This document shows positions 1-9,991 of a DNA stretch of 64,000 bases, piece after piece. The position numbers and the translations under genes were made by a program. The stretch is from contig NC_046673.1 in NCBI RefSeq assembly GCF_003369915.1, forward strand, positions 8,044,001 to 8,108,000. Reading direction: 5' to 3'. Every line of letters begins with the position of its first letter. The stretch's first letter is position 1. Origin of the DNA: Drosophila miranda (Eukaryota; Arthropoda; Insecta; Diptera; Drosophilidae). The notes beneath the pieces were generated by a model. It worked only from the letters and a program-made list of their open reading frames with translations, had not been told where the DNA came from and searched no databases.

Positions 1-313
1 CGATAAAGCCATGTCGGTCTTGTTTTACGCCTAGTTCTCAGAGACTAAAAGAGCTAGAGCAACCAGAATCATAGAGAACGACCATATCTAGCACATTGCC
101 GAATCTGGATCAGATCGAAGGAAAAAATCTATTACCAGGGGCTACGCAACGCCTTCCACGGGCTTACTCCTTTTCTGTCTCTCTCTCTCTCTCACACACG
201 CTTTGTCGTGCAATGTGTGCACCCTCTGTCGGAGGGGAGCCAGACTGACTGAGATTTGGGTATAAATTTAGTGTCGCGGCCGTAGCTGCGACTCACACCT
301 TTCCCCCTCGTTT
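1..313 (+). mobile_element. DINE-1/INE-1-like Helitron fragment
   Basis: This stretch matches, in the opposite orientation, the fuller copies at 5585-6157 and 15645-16217. Shared blocks are the AGAGACTAAAAGAGCTAGAGCAAC region near 40-62, the 'atctggatcagatcg' block near 104-118, and the end block running into ccccctcgttt near 303-313. It is cut at the window edge, so only the distal part is visible. It differs from the other copies by a (TC)n run at about 178-193 where they have only a short TCTCTC. The family is non-autonomous and has no coding capacity. Confidence 0.7.
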
Positions 314-589
314 AAAATATGTATTTTCAACTATTTGGTTTTATTTCTTAAATTCGTATTTTTGAAGGGAACGGATATCGTATCGTAGGTGTCCCGTGGG
401 TCTTCAAAATGCGTATACGATCTCCGCATCTCGGAGGCTTCGGCTTATCCACGATATTTTTATTTTCCCATATTGTCCCATATTCCCATTGGCACATATT
501 CTGTTAAAAAATAACTAAGAAGACATGATGTAAGCATAAATATTTAAAAGAAAAAAATGTACATCTTTTTTTTTTTAACCGAAAGCGTT

Positions 590-700
590 CTAGAGCCGCT
601 TCATGTCCTTGCCCTCTCCCCCTGTGGTCGCTTCTACTGGACCAGGCCGGTCATTCACATTCTGAATGGCGTCCGGAAAGAGGATCATCCAGTAACTGAG
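590..700 (-). other. Possible terminal coding exon of an unidentified gene
   Basis: On the minus strand a clean acceptor (ttcattgtag) at 701 is followed by 37 in-phase codons ending in TAG at 590-592. The peptide begins LSYWMILFPDAIQNV and ends GGEGKDMKRL. Base composition is clearly more GC-rich than the flanks, as expected of a Drosophila coding exon. A GAG/gtaagt donor lies about 85 bp upstream, but the frame before it does not join convincingly. I do not recognise the family. It may be the last exon of a displaced host gene fragment. Confidence 0.35.
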
Positions 701-1186
701 CTACAATGAAAATCGATTCGAAATTTCATTACAGAAACAAATAACCAGTACATGATACCTCTAAGGCCATATCGATGACACTTACCTCTCCATGGGTATA
801 TCCAATGATTGTGATTTATTATATCTATGCGAACTGTCATTCAAAGGTAAGGCTAAACCATTTTCAAATTGAGGTCAAAATGCCAGGGAAAGAAAACCAT
901 TTATTTTTGATTATAAAATGTATTAATGATTGACTTCTAATACGAAGAATTGACATGGTGGTATGGTATTTTAAATTTCAACTGCTGTGGTTGGGTTTTA
1001 AAGTTAATACTTGATGAAGATCGGAGTTAGGGATCGCAAGTCAAACCTTTTTTTTTAAAGCTTTATACTCGTTGTTATATTAGTAGTGTTGCAGAGCTGT
1101 TATCGGTCCGAGGCCCATCAGGAGTAGATTTCTTTAAAGTATTTGGATTATTCATATTTTAAAAATTTCCTGAATTTACAGATGGT
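701..1186. other. Non-coding stretch
   Basis: This AT-rich sequence has no convincing open frame or RNA gene. A splice-donor-like gtaagt lies on the minus strand near 785, just upstream of the possible exon at 590-700. Otherwise I see nothing. The neighbouring 314-589 is similar: AT-rich with a short GC patch near 420-450. Confidence 0.5.
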
Positions 1187-1859
1187 GTGATATCCAGTCA
1201 TTCCGAAATGAGATTCTCAAGAGGCAGGACGATGGACGTGGACGATGCGATTGAAGGAACAAGAATTGCTGTGGCACGGTGGATGAGACGATGCTGGCCT
1301 ACCTGCAGAACCGGTGCATACGGAGCCACTACTTATACATACATATATGCTTATGTTCTTATTGTTTATCTTCCATAAGCTACTTAGTTGATCTTAAAGC
1401 ACATCCAACTCCCCTTCAGGTGTACCATTTTGATCTGGTCCAAAGACGTATGCAGCTTCGACTGGATTTATCCTTGATGGACTGCGATTTCAATCAAATA
1501 TAGATAATTCAGACACAACAACGAAAGAAACATAATGTGAGTAAAAGAGAATAGTAAATTCCCGGATAAATTTTAAACTATTAATTTTAGAAACCAAGCC
1601 TGAAGTTAAGAACATGAATGCGTGCCCAAAAAAGCACGAAGATCTCACCAAATTTAAACATATGGGACGGCGAGGTTCAGGTTCGATGCCTAAAGGTAAG
1701 ACCGCACCGAGGCAGAAGCAACAAGGGCAACATTATCAGCATCAGGTGGAGGCAGGCGACCGCCAATTGACTTTACAAGCCATGCGGAGGGTGGAGGGGT
1801 GGAGAGAATCCTCAGTGAGTTTTGATCGCCTCTTCAAGGACCTTTCGACCATTACTTAA
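1187..1859 (+). other. Decayed exon-like sequence, gene unknown
   Basis: This GC-richer tract has coding-like pieces on the plus strand. An acceptor-like site (atttacag) lies near 1181. A 74-codon frame at 1279-1503 contains TMLAYLQNRCIRS, then after an acceptor-like ccccttcag at about 1419 continues as VYHFDLVQRRMQLRLDLS. A second frame at 1614-1859 is rich in K, R and Q (MGRRGSGSMPKGKTAPRQKQ). The frames do not join without breaks, so if this was a gene it is a relic. No family was recognised. Confidence 0.25.
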
Positions 1860-2631
1860 AATGTACTTTCTGCAATGAAAAAGCACTATTCTTCCTATTG
1901 TGTGCATATATATCCTCTTTACTTGTACGAGTGTGTGGGTCAGGCCATATGCACAATAAAAAAGAAATGAAAAGGCGCATGGGGCGCAAGAAGGATGCAT
2001 GTCCTAGCGCAGAGCCCCGATACGCAGCGTGTGTGCTCTTTTGACTTTTGATTAAATTCGCACGCGCCAAAACCCGAAAAAAACAAAATACATGCATGGT
2101 CATGTGGAAGTTTTCAAAAAAATGAACAAATATGAACTGAAAATTCCCCAAAGGGGGGGTCCCGACTATGGATATACCCTCTCTTGGTCCTGACACATAA
2201 AGAAGGTCTTTTCTCTTCCGGGGATATGCCACACAAATCTTGATGAAATGTTCCCTAGTCTTAGGGAAGTACATTTTAATTATTTTGTTTTGTTTACTTT
2301 TTAATATTGTTATTTATTTTGTTGTTTTTTGCAGTGATTTTACGAAATTCCTATAAATTAGTATTAACTTTTGTACAGGATTAAAAAACAGATCTTAAAT
2401 ATTTGTTTTTGCAATATCTGAAGAATTAAAAAAAATAGAATTCTTGGATCTATCTAAGACATATTATGTTGAGGGCACTTTCAATGGTAGTACTTAATGT
2501 AGTACCTAATATTATAATATAAAAACAATTAAAATGGTTTAAAAATCAAATATTCTATCTAGTGCACCTAAAAAAATTCAAAATTCCTTTGTACTCCTCT
2601 TTCTGTATGAGGTACAACAAAAATATTCAAA
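1860..2631. other. AT-rich sequence with no gene seen
   Basis: The sequence is A/T-rich with many homopolymer runs. Small open frames on the minus strand (for example within 1852-2274) show no domain, no coding-like composition and no splice logic. It ends exactly where the ~10-kb tandem repeat begins at 2632. Confidence 0.5.
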
Positions 2632-4689
2632 AATTGAACTCTTTTTCGGTATCTTTTTTTGAAAAGCAAACCAAAAAAAAAAGTGTGTAGACAAATTGCT
2701 TTCAAAGCCTTTAAGGCATGTTGCTGGGTATGTGCCGGGTATGGGTTGGTCGGACCGGAGAGGTTGATCCACACCAATTTAAATGCGCGCCCAAACTGTG
2801 CAACGAAATTTCAAATTTCCCATTTGCATAAAAGTCACACCAAAATAAAAAACAAAACAAACATAAACTAAAATAATAATAATAAAGAACAAATTCCCTT
2901 ACTCTACTTTTTGTCTTAACTTTTTTTTGTTGCTAATGCAAATTCGTGTCTAGTTTTGTTTTTGACTGTGGTCGGAGTTTTTCGTGGTGCGGTTAAGTAG
3001 TGCAGGAATGCAGAAGTTGAACGCTGGACTGTTTCATGGAAAGGACTTTCCAACATCATAATAATGTGAATTATTCATTCGTTTATGCTTTTAGTTTATG
3101 TTTTTAATTAAATTTGTTGTTCGCGACCACGAAAAAGGGACCATAAGCTTTTATTCCCCAGCTAACCATTATTTTCTCTGCGCTTTTGTTCATCAATTAC
3201 GACAGTTGTTTAACATTTCTCTTTGTCTAGTTTAGGGGCTTATGAGAGTACTCTTTCATATGTTTGTATGAGCGATTGCTACGCCTCATTTGCTTGGAAT
3301 ACAACTGAGGGTGTCGAAGGAAGGAGGATTTTGATTCAAAAGATTCAAGCATCCTTGCATGGGTTACCTATATTTTGGATGCTATAAATATAACGGTAAG
3401 AAAACGGTATCCTTTCAAAATAAATTCTATCTTTTATGCTTTGTTTTCTTTCTTTTCAGATTTTGCTCCATTTCCAACCCATTGTCAGGTATCGCCTTCA
3501 ATTTGCGGTTCGCCTCTACTACTGCTACTGTGTGGCTGATAATATGGAAATTTCCGCGTTTTGTCTTCTCCACTGTTCATTTTCCTTGGCATCTATACAC
3601 ATCTTTCCATCTTTGGCTTTGGACGGACGTGCCGGTTCCTGTCGCAGTCCATCAACCCATCGTCCCATCGTCGCCTCCTACTTTGTAGTGCCTTTGGGAC
3701 TTTTTTATAAACAAATAGGGAGTAACACTTTCTCTGGCCCAGCGAGATATTGCTTCTACATTGCTATGCTATGCCCGCTCACAATGACACGATGCCAACA
3801 AACGCACAAGCACACACACTAGTGAACAAGTAGGAATGGAATGATTTAGCGCCGACTATGGGATACCTACTGTCGGGCCACTTTTCTATACCGATCTGCC
3901 TGTTCTTGGTACAAGCGTTAAGGATATAAGCAAAGGTGTTCCTAGGTCCCTCTTGCTTTTGGGGTCTCCTAGATCTTCTACCTCTACAATAAACGGATAT
4001 ACCCTCATAACCACTATAGCAATACAGAAAGAGAAAGCTTGAAGTAGATAGAGAGATAGAGACAGAGGGAGAGAGAGAGTGACTCGAAACAGTCGATCCA
4101 CGGGGGCAAAGCAAAGTATTGTCGCCTGCAGTAAATGCCAGGCTTCCGCTGCGACATGCGGCCATAGAAGCAACAGAAGAAGCGTCGACCGGAAGGAACT
4201 GTTGTACGGACCGCCATTATGAATGCAGCTCCATTTCACCCACCCACCATCCACCTCCAGTCACTCCTCTCGTCTACTCGTCGGTCTTGTTCCGTGTGCG
4301 TGTGAGTGTTATTGCAACGGTCCCGGCTCTTCGCGATGCTTATACGATAAATAATTTGACTTGGCAATTTTCATTTCAGTTTTCTCTGGAATTACACTAT
4401 TTTTTTTTTTTGGGACTACCAACTCCACTTTAGGTACCTCCTTCCTCGAATTAGGCCTGCAAAAAAGCCGGAAATCTTATATAAGCTGGATAAATGGTAG
4501 ACTTCCTCTACAAGTGACAAAAAAGTTGAAAAATACGATATTTGGCCAATGGTTCCTATGTAAGCTATACGATACATCGCTCTGATCGGATTGCATTTTT
4601 TTTTGTGATTTAGAATATTAAAACATATTCAAGCCCCCAAAATTTCAGCTCGATTTGTTAATATTTAAGCCAACAATAAATAGGTAACA
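2632..4689. other. Unidentified ~2-kb segment specific to the tandem units
   Basis: No gene is recognised. The several open frames of 100-130 codons have low-complexity, frame-independent composition. Splice-like signals (gtaagaaaacgg near 3395 followed by tcttttcag near 3460) and a purine tract could belong to a 5' leader of some host transcript, but no coding part follows. A GA-rich tract lies at 4048-4079. The B counterpart is 12652-14749. Confidence 0.45.
4048..4079 (+). repeat. GA-rich low-complexity tract (unit A)
   Basis: An imperfect GA run (gatagagagatagagacaga followed by gggagagagagag). Such tracts bind GAGA factor/CLAMP-type proteins in Drosophila, and longer ones resemble MSL recognition elements. 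Binding here is only inferred. The B copy lies at about 14108-14139. Confidence 0.5.
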
Positions 4690-4699
4690 TTCAACTTTT

Positions 4700-5350
4700 C
4701 AGACTAATGTGCAACTGCAGAGTATTAAAAGTAGTTATACTATTAGTATTGCCACTCACGTCTACCAAAAATGCTTTCGGAATGGGAATGAAATATGGAA
4801 TATTTGATAAAATGTTTTATCCAACTACGTCCAATTCTGGACGGCTTAACAGCACTACATTCCGCTTTAAGAAACTATTAGACAAAAAACTCTTATACCT
4901 CCCGTGCAGACATCCCATCGGTGAAATATATTTTGCGGGCAGAATTTGAGTCATGTGCCGAAGCTATTTACATCAGGTAAAAACGTTGCACTCTTTGCCA
5001 GATTTAAAGATTCCTTGAAGACTATGGAACAAATCAAGTTTTAAGTTAAATGACATTTAAAGGACTTCTGCCAAGTTGAGTTGAGAAAATATCATGCGCG
5101 TACTGATTACGCCGAATTGTTTTGGGATCGGCTCCGAAAGGTCACCGTTTCCAACTACCTGTACTAATTCACCATACACGCTGGATGTCTAAGGCGATTT
5201 ATACCCTAAGAATGTATATTTTTCGAGAGAAGTTTAAGTTGACAAATCGAGAAGAAAAATATTTGCGCGACTTATATATTTTTATAGTGAGTTTTTATAT
5301 AAGTTATTGGTTTCAGTCAACATTAGCTGTTTACGATGATGATGTCTAAA
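4700..5350 (+). mobile_element. Decayed DNA-transposase-like gene (unit A)
   Basis: Two coding remnants in different frames resemble one insect transposase-like family that I know by its motifs but cannot name with certainty. The first (about 4707-4949) carries TTSNSGRLN, then KKLLYLPCRHPIGEIYFAG, corresponding to the family's DTTxSNTGxxxG...LLxLxCRHHxxE pattern with the second histidine changed to proline. After a break, VALFARFKDS follows in another frame. The last remnant (5122-5349) carries IHHTRWMSKAIYTLRMYIF and LTNREEKYLRDLYIFI, matching the HHARWMxKAIYxxKxxLFR block. Stop codons and frame changes separate the pieces, so it is dead. No terminal inverted repeats were found by eye. Confidence 0.55.
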
Positions 5351-5584
5351 CTTCTGCAAACGCCAAGTAGTGAAAGAAAATGATTTGCCAACGTTTATTG
5401 CAAAGAGACTATCTAATTTTGTGACACCCAATTTGGATACATTTTTTGATCGGTTTAATATTTATAAGGGTTTTATATATTTAGTAGTAATAGTAGTAAT
5501 ATTTAGTATTAAAACATTTAAAAGTGCTTAATGATACAGTAGAACGTGCTGTTAAACATATTCAAGACTATGACCTAATAGTAA

Positions 5585-6157
5585 CCAAACGAGGGGGAAC
5601 GTTGTGAGTTGCTGCGCCGACCGCAACTCTACATTTATACACGATACATAGTCAGTATGGCTACATCGAGCGACAAAGAGTCGAGAGACAGAATACGTGA
5701 TTGAAAGTGTGGTCGGGCGCTGCATAGCCACTGAAAATTGATTTGTTCCTTTTGGCTATAAAAATTATCCGATCTGATCCAGATTTGGCAATCTGGTAGA
5801 TATGATCATTCTTTTTGGTTTTCTCATATCTTCGAAATTGTGGATTCCACAGATTTTCGCCCCTTGTGGCGAAAGTGGGAGTGGCGAAGTTTTGAAATAT
5901 ACTTGTAACAGTGACATATCACAGAAGACTGGATGCAAAATGTCGTTGCTCTAGCTCTTATAGTCCCTGAGCAATAGGCGCTCATAGGGACGGACAGACA
6001 GACATGGCTCAATCGACTCGGCTGTTGATGCTGATCAAGTATATATGTATATACTTTATGGGGTCGGAAACGCTTCCTTCTGGACGTTATACACATCCAT
6101 TTTCACCACAAATCTAATGTACCCCTATACTTTTTGAGCATTTTGATCATCAGGTAT
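5585..6157 (-). mobile_element. DINE-1/INE-1-like Helitron copy (unit A)
   Basis: On the minus strand the element runs from a tatacctgatgat start near 6157 through the family landmarks: TTAGATTTGTGGTGAAAATG, GTTTCCGACCCCATAAAGT, TTGATCAGCATCAACAGCCG, the GTCTGTCTGTCCGTCC stretch, GACTATAAGAGCTAGAGCAA, and a terminal ccccctcgttt at about 5585. It has no coding capacity. Its identical position in both units shows that it was inserted before the duplication. Confidence 0.8.
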
Positions 6158-6361
6158 AAAAAACAAGAAATGAAAGTTGTCTACCAAAGGGATTTCCAGA
6201 TACCGGGACCACCCCGTCTGTTTCTGCTGATCAAAACTTGAATACCAATAACCGTGATTTTTTTTTCCAGATTTTAAGATTTGTGTAATTATCTTTAAAC
6301 ATACAGAAGGAACTCAAGTATATAGTAGTATTTTTGTTTTTGTTAAACATCTAAATCCTTC

Positions 6362-6765
6362 CTATGGAGGCGTGTTATTTTTGATATTAGCCAAAGAATC
6401 ATTGGATTCCTCTTCGCCGATGACTTTGTTAATGACGTCATTCAGTTCTTCGTCAGAGGAGCCGCTGTCACTACTTCGCGTGGAGGGGGAGAACAATGTA
6501 AAATTAAGTAATAAATAATTTACCAATTTAAATGTATTTACCCATTGGCTGCTTCGATGTCTAGGGCCAAGGCCAGCTCTTCGTCGAACTGCGACATGAG
6601 GGATTCCGAGAGCATGGCCCCCACATCAACTGTGGAGCAGGATGGAGTGTTATCAATTATTTCCTGCATTTCCACGAATATTTCCTCTAAGGTGCGTGCT
6701 AGCTTGGGGCGTTTTAACTTTTTGCGACCCATTGATTTCTTTTGCGGCAAAAACAGCATCGACAC
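6362..6765 (-). CDS. Small two-exon gene, function unknown (copy A)
   Basis: This is a predicted 111-aa protein from exon 1 (6765-6542) and exon 2 (6473-6362), joined across a 68-bp intron with donor GG/gtaaat and acceptor gcgaag/TAG. The join is in phase and gives ...EAANGSDSGSSDEELND. The N-terminus holds a basic patch (MGRKKLKRPKLART), the middle an amphipathic acidic stretch (LEEIFVEMQEIIDN, FDEELALALDIEA), and the C-terminus is acidic and serine-rich, ending NIKNNTPP. There is no signal peptide or membrane segment. Start choice: the first ATG gives MSMLFLPQKKS; the second, MGRKKL, is equally plausible. I do not recognise the family. It lies head-to-head with the wda-like gene, about 0.9 kb away. 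Both copies are intact. Confidence 0.6.
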
Positions 6766-7657
6766 ATTAACAAAATTAAACTTATGCTCAAAATGCCGAG
6801 CTTTTCAAGTGGTTTGTCATCATTTGGCGGCTACTTCTCCATTTTTACACGCAGAAATCACAAAAATTGATGTACTCAAGCGCAAACACACAACAAAATA
6901 ACAACAGAGAATAAGTGTTGGTTAAGATAATGCCAGGGTTGCTAGCAACCAACCAGTGTCGGCCGACAGCAATGTTACACTATTTCAGTTCTCATCTCGC
7001 ATATGTTTGAAATATAAAAAGGGCTTTTCTTTATTTTCGACACACACGGAAAATTATTCAACGTAGTCAGCTTTCGTTCCATTTTCCCATTTTTAGGACA
7101 CACCTCTTTCTGCCAGTGTTGTACAATCTGATTTTTGGCAGCCCCCATCTCATATCGGTCAGAGCCCTATGGCACTAGACTTCGCTAACTTTTCCGCGAA
7201 GAGAGAGATAGTCTCTATACGCGTCTCCTGGCAATCAATAAACAATCTTAGCCAAAAGGCATAGTAAGCGAGAGCCTTGTAGCTTCATTAGAGATTGCAA
7301 CTGATCCAATATAATACAAATACATAATACTTGTATATTTGTTGTTTTTATTCAACTGCTGCTTACAACAGAAACGAGATCCTGAGATAAAAGCAATATA
7401 AGTAATCGCAATTGATTCTGCATTAAGGGTTGCGCTGGGCTCGGCTGCGTCTGCGCAATCCGTTTGATAATCGCATCGCTCATTCGTAATGTTAGCAAGC
7501 CACAAATCAGCTGTTTTTGTGCATCGATTTCCGATGTACGATCAAAGTCGATAGCAGCTATGATTCTCTCTCTCTCTCTCTATTGCAATTGTCTTATTAT
7601 ATTGGAATCGCCATTTACGAGTACATTGCTAAAGAAATCGAACAACAACAAAAGAGC
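6766..7657. promoter_or_regulatory. Divergent intergenic region upstream of wda-like copy A
   Basis: About 0.9 kb separates the small minus-strand gene from the wda-like start. It contains a (TC)n tract at 7564-7582 and a gcatcgattt motif about 130 bp upstream of the wda-like ATG, close to the DRE/DREF consensus. The 85-codon minus-strand frame at 7248-7505 has no coding signature. Equivalents are 16826-17717 (B), 38470-39010 (E) and 63408-64000 (F). C and D carry only the proximal part (22880-23124 and 33473-33720), with a different ~70 bp next to the ATG. Confidence 0.45.
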
Positions 7658-9381
7658 ATGGAACCCGGGGAAAAGAATGTGAGTAGAAAAGACGGATGGG
7701 ATGGGAACGTGCAACACATAAATGTCTCGTTGCTAATAAATTGCCACGCAGAAGCAGAAGCCGACACAGGAAAAAGAGAAGAACAAGTCTGAAGACGCAG
7801 CCTCGGATGCCGTAGGCTCCGGCGTGCGTAAATCGGAGGAGGATTTCGTCGATTTTTACGAGGGCGTTGCACTCGGACCGCCCCAGCAACGGATGCTCTG
7901 CAAAGCCGTACCAGAGAATGTACTCGCGGACTATGAGCAGATGTTCGAGACGATCGGGAATGTCATCAAGGAAATAGTTGACTTCGGTAAGTACGAAGTA
8001 TACGTGATGCTGTATCCCACTCTGGCCATTGGCTACCTGCAAATGGTGTGGAGCGGCAAGTATGAGAGGGCCATATCCTTCGTGGGTAGGAACGAATACA
8101 AGTTGGACGATTCCTACAAGAGGCGCGTCGAAAATCTTAAGCGCTTTCGCACGCCAGAAGACCTGCCGGAAAGAGCCCAGGAGCTGCTATCTTGTGCGGA
8201 CACAGTGGTGATATTCATGGCCAGGAGCACCTCGAACCAGTTCAAAGTACTCCAATCTCAGTTTTGGACGAAGGGGCAGCTCAAGACGTTCTTGTCCCAC
8301 TTTAAAATCTTCATCTACTCTGATGAGATGATGCCCCAGGCGCGTATCCACCTCGATCGTCCTTTGCCGGCGCCATTTGCCTGGGCTTCCGTGGACGCCA
8401 TTCCGGACTGGCCGTTCGATCGAATAAGTTACCCAACCTGAGCACTTACATGGCCGAGCCCATGAACATTGACGATGATGTGACTTGCGCGACGCTTTCA
8501 GAAGACCATTGCAGCGTGGCATTTGGCACTGCCTCCGGCATGGTCCACATCGTGGCCGTGAACAAGGACTGGCTACACATGAACATGGTGCGAAGGGAGA
8601 AGCTCTTTACCGCCCACCAGGAGCCGGTCCTGGCCTGCGCTGGAGACCGCCAGCTTCTCACCTCCTCGGCGCCGCGGCATGCGGCTGTGGTGCACACGCA
8701 CCGGGTTTTGTCAGAAGGTGTTTGCGCACCACGGGGCCATGAGTGTGGCGTTCGACCCGAAGGGCTGCTACTTTGCCAGCGCCTCCAACGATAATGTGGC
8801 GCGCGTGTGGAGAGTGGATCCCGCAGAGCACTTTGTGAGTTTCTTCGGTCACTTGGCACGATTGGAGGTGTGCCTTTTCCATCCGAATGGAAAGTACCTG
8901 GCCACTGGATCGGCAGACGCCTCCGCCAGAATCTGGGACTGCGAGAAACGCACTCAAATGCAACTCTTATGCGGCCACAAGGCCCCCATCACTGCCATGG
9001 CGTACTCCGTATGCGGGCACTACCTGGTCTCTGGTGGCCGAGATGACCTGATCATTGTCTGGGACACAACCACCGAGCGAATAACCTGCAGCCTGACCCA
9101 GCCCAACGCAAAGATTGCCTCGATTGCTGCTCGTCAAGTGCCCCGAGAAGAAGGTTTCGTCCACCCAAAGCACCAAAGCAAGTGAGCTGGCGCTAATCAG
9201 CACGATTCAGGCCTGTAAAAATGGAATTTTCCTTCAAAGTGGGTTCGTCGGTCGCGATGCCCTGATTGTCATCTGGACGATGAGTTCTCAGAAGGTAATA
9301 GAGTTAAGCCCGAAAGCAGCCGAGAAGAAGACTGCTCTTGTGAAAGCTCTTGAAACTTGTACTTTGAATGTTGAGAAATGA
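7658..9381 (+). pseudogene. TAF5/TAF5L-family (wda-like) gene, copy A, broken
   Basis: The ancestral protein resembles TAF5L/WDA, the SAGA-specific TAF5 paralogue; TAF5 or cannonball are the alternatives. Exon 1 (7658-7678, MEPGEKN) and a 73-bp intron precede exon 2 from 7752. The N-terminal half has a TAF5 NTD2-like helical domain (MLYPTLAIGYLQMVWSGKY, then LKTFLSHFKIFIYSDEMM) and ends ISYPT with TGA at 8439-8441. The WD40 half starts in another frame (LSTYMAEPMNIDDD). It is shifted again at the ggcgccgcggcatg sequence near 8668 and again by a 71-bp loss near 9124. WD repeats visible include GHLARLEVCLFHPNGKYLATGSAD. The 236-aa N-terminal frame is intact; the WD40 propeller is not. Confidence 0.75.
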
Positions 9382-9705
9382 TGAGATTGGTAGGTCGTAT
9401 CTCAGTTAAATGAAGTTCTTAAACTAATCATATTCAATTGGCATATTCTATTACACCTTCAGATGCAGAAATAGCTTCTCGGACCCAGGCGCTGAGGCGA
9501 GTCATCGATGGAAAGCACCGTCGAGTCCATGAATATACATTTGATTCATTTATATAAACGTAAACATACACAGCCCAAACTTCAAACATTAAAACTAACC
9601 ATTCGGATCCCACTCATTGTTTGAGCTGTAAGTTTCCACTGGTCAAAGCAAAGGCCTTCCCTGATTTTATGTGCAACTTTGTTCTCTTTTTCAGAATAAA
9701 CCTCA

Positions 9706-9991
9706 ATGATTCCGGCATTCCCTGAGTGGCCCCAAAAGACTATTTTAAATATCGTAGACAAGTGCTAAAAGTGGTTCGCGGTTGCATTCAACTGTTTTGT
9801 GGTCTGGCTTCCAGCCCACCCACGCGAATGCACAACAAATGGAGCAACAATTTATGGACCGGCACAAACCCTCTGAAAGACGAACCGAATGAATTAAGTA
9901 AAATTTCTATTTCGAAAAATTACTGATTAATTACTATCTTGCAGACATTGAATTTTGTGTTTGGGACAATTGGAAATGGCTTTATTTATGA
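9706..9991 (+). pseudogene. Small spliced gene downstream of wda-like, copy A
   Basis: Splice signals outline a small gene. A leader intron (9628-9694, gtaagt...tttttcag) precedes an ATG at 9706 in a good context (cctcaATG). A 47-bp intron (9898-9944, gtaaaa...cttgcag) joins in phase to a last exon ending DNWKWLYL and TGA at 9989-9991. The opening MIPAFPEWPQK and the following DYFKYRRQVLKVVRGCIQLF are in frames one base apart at the CCCCAAAAGAC run, and every copy has the same break. Either it was inactivated before amplification or translation starts elsewhere. The FKYRR-xxL pattern is faintly LYR-motif-like; I make no firm family call. The 324 bp between it and the wda-like stop shows nothing else. 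Confidence 0.45.

Noticed and set aside
3359-3822. 109- and 128-codon overlapping plus-strand frames, repeated in unit B
   Set aside because: Two frames are open over the same bases with Phe/Leu/Ser-rich low-complexity content; there is no homology signal and no start context.
7248-7505. 85-codon minus-strand frame upstream of wda-like, repeated at 17308, 38622 and 63556
   Set aside because: It is repeated only because the amplicon is repeated; it has no domain, no coding-like composition and lies in promoter-like DNA.
8446-8859. Long antisense and alternative-frame ORFs over the WD40 half (also in every other copy)
   Set aside because: They are shadows of GC-rich coding sequence; their products are Arg/Pro/Ser-rich with no domain.
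7658-9381. Calling the WD40 gene Taf5 or cannonball instead of wda-like
   Set aside because: No LisH region is visible at the N-terminus and the first exon is very short. TAF5L/WDA fits better, but the choice is not certain without alignment.
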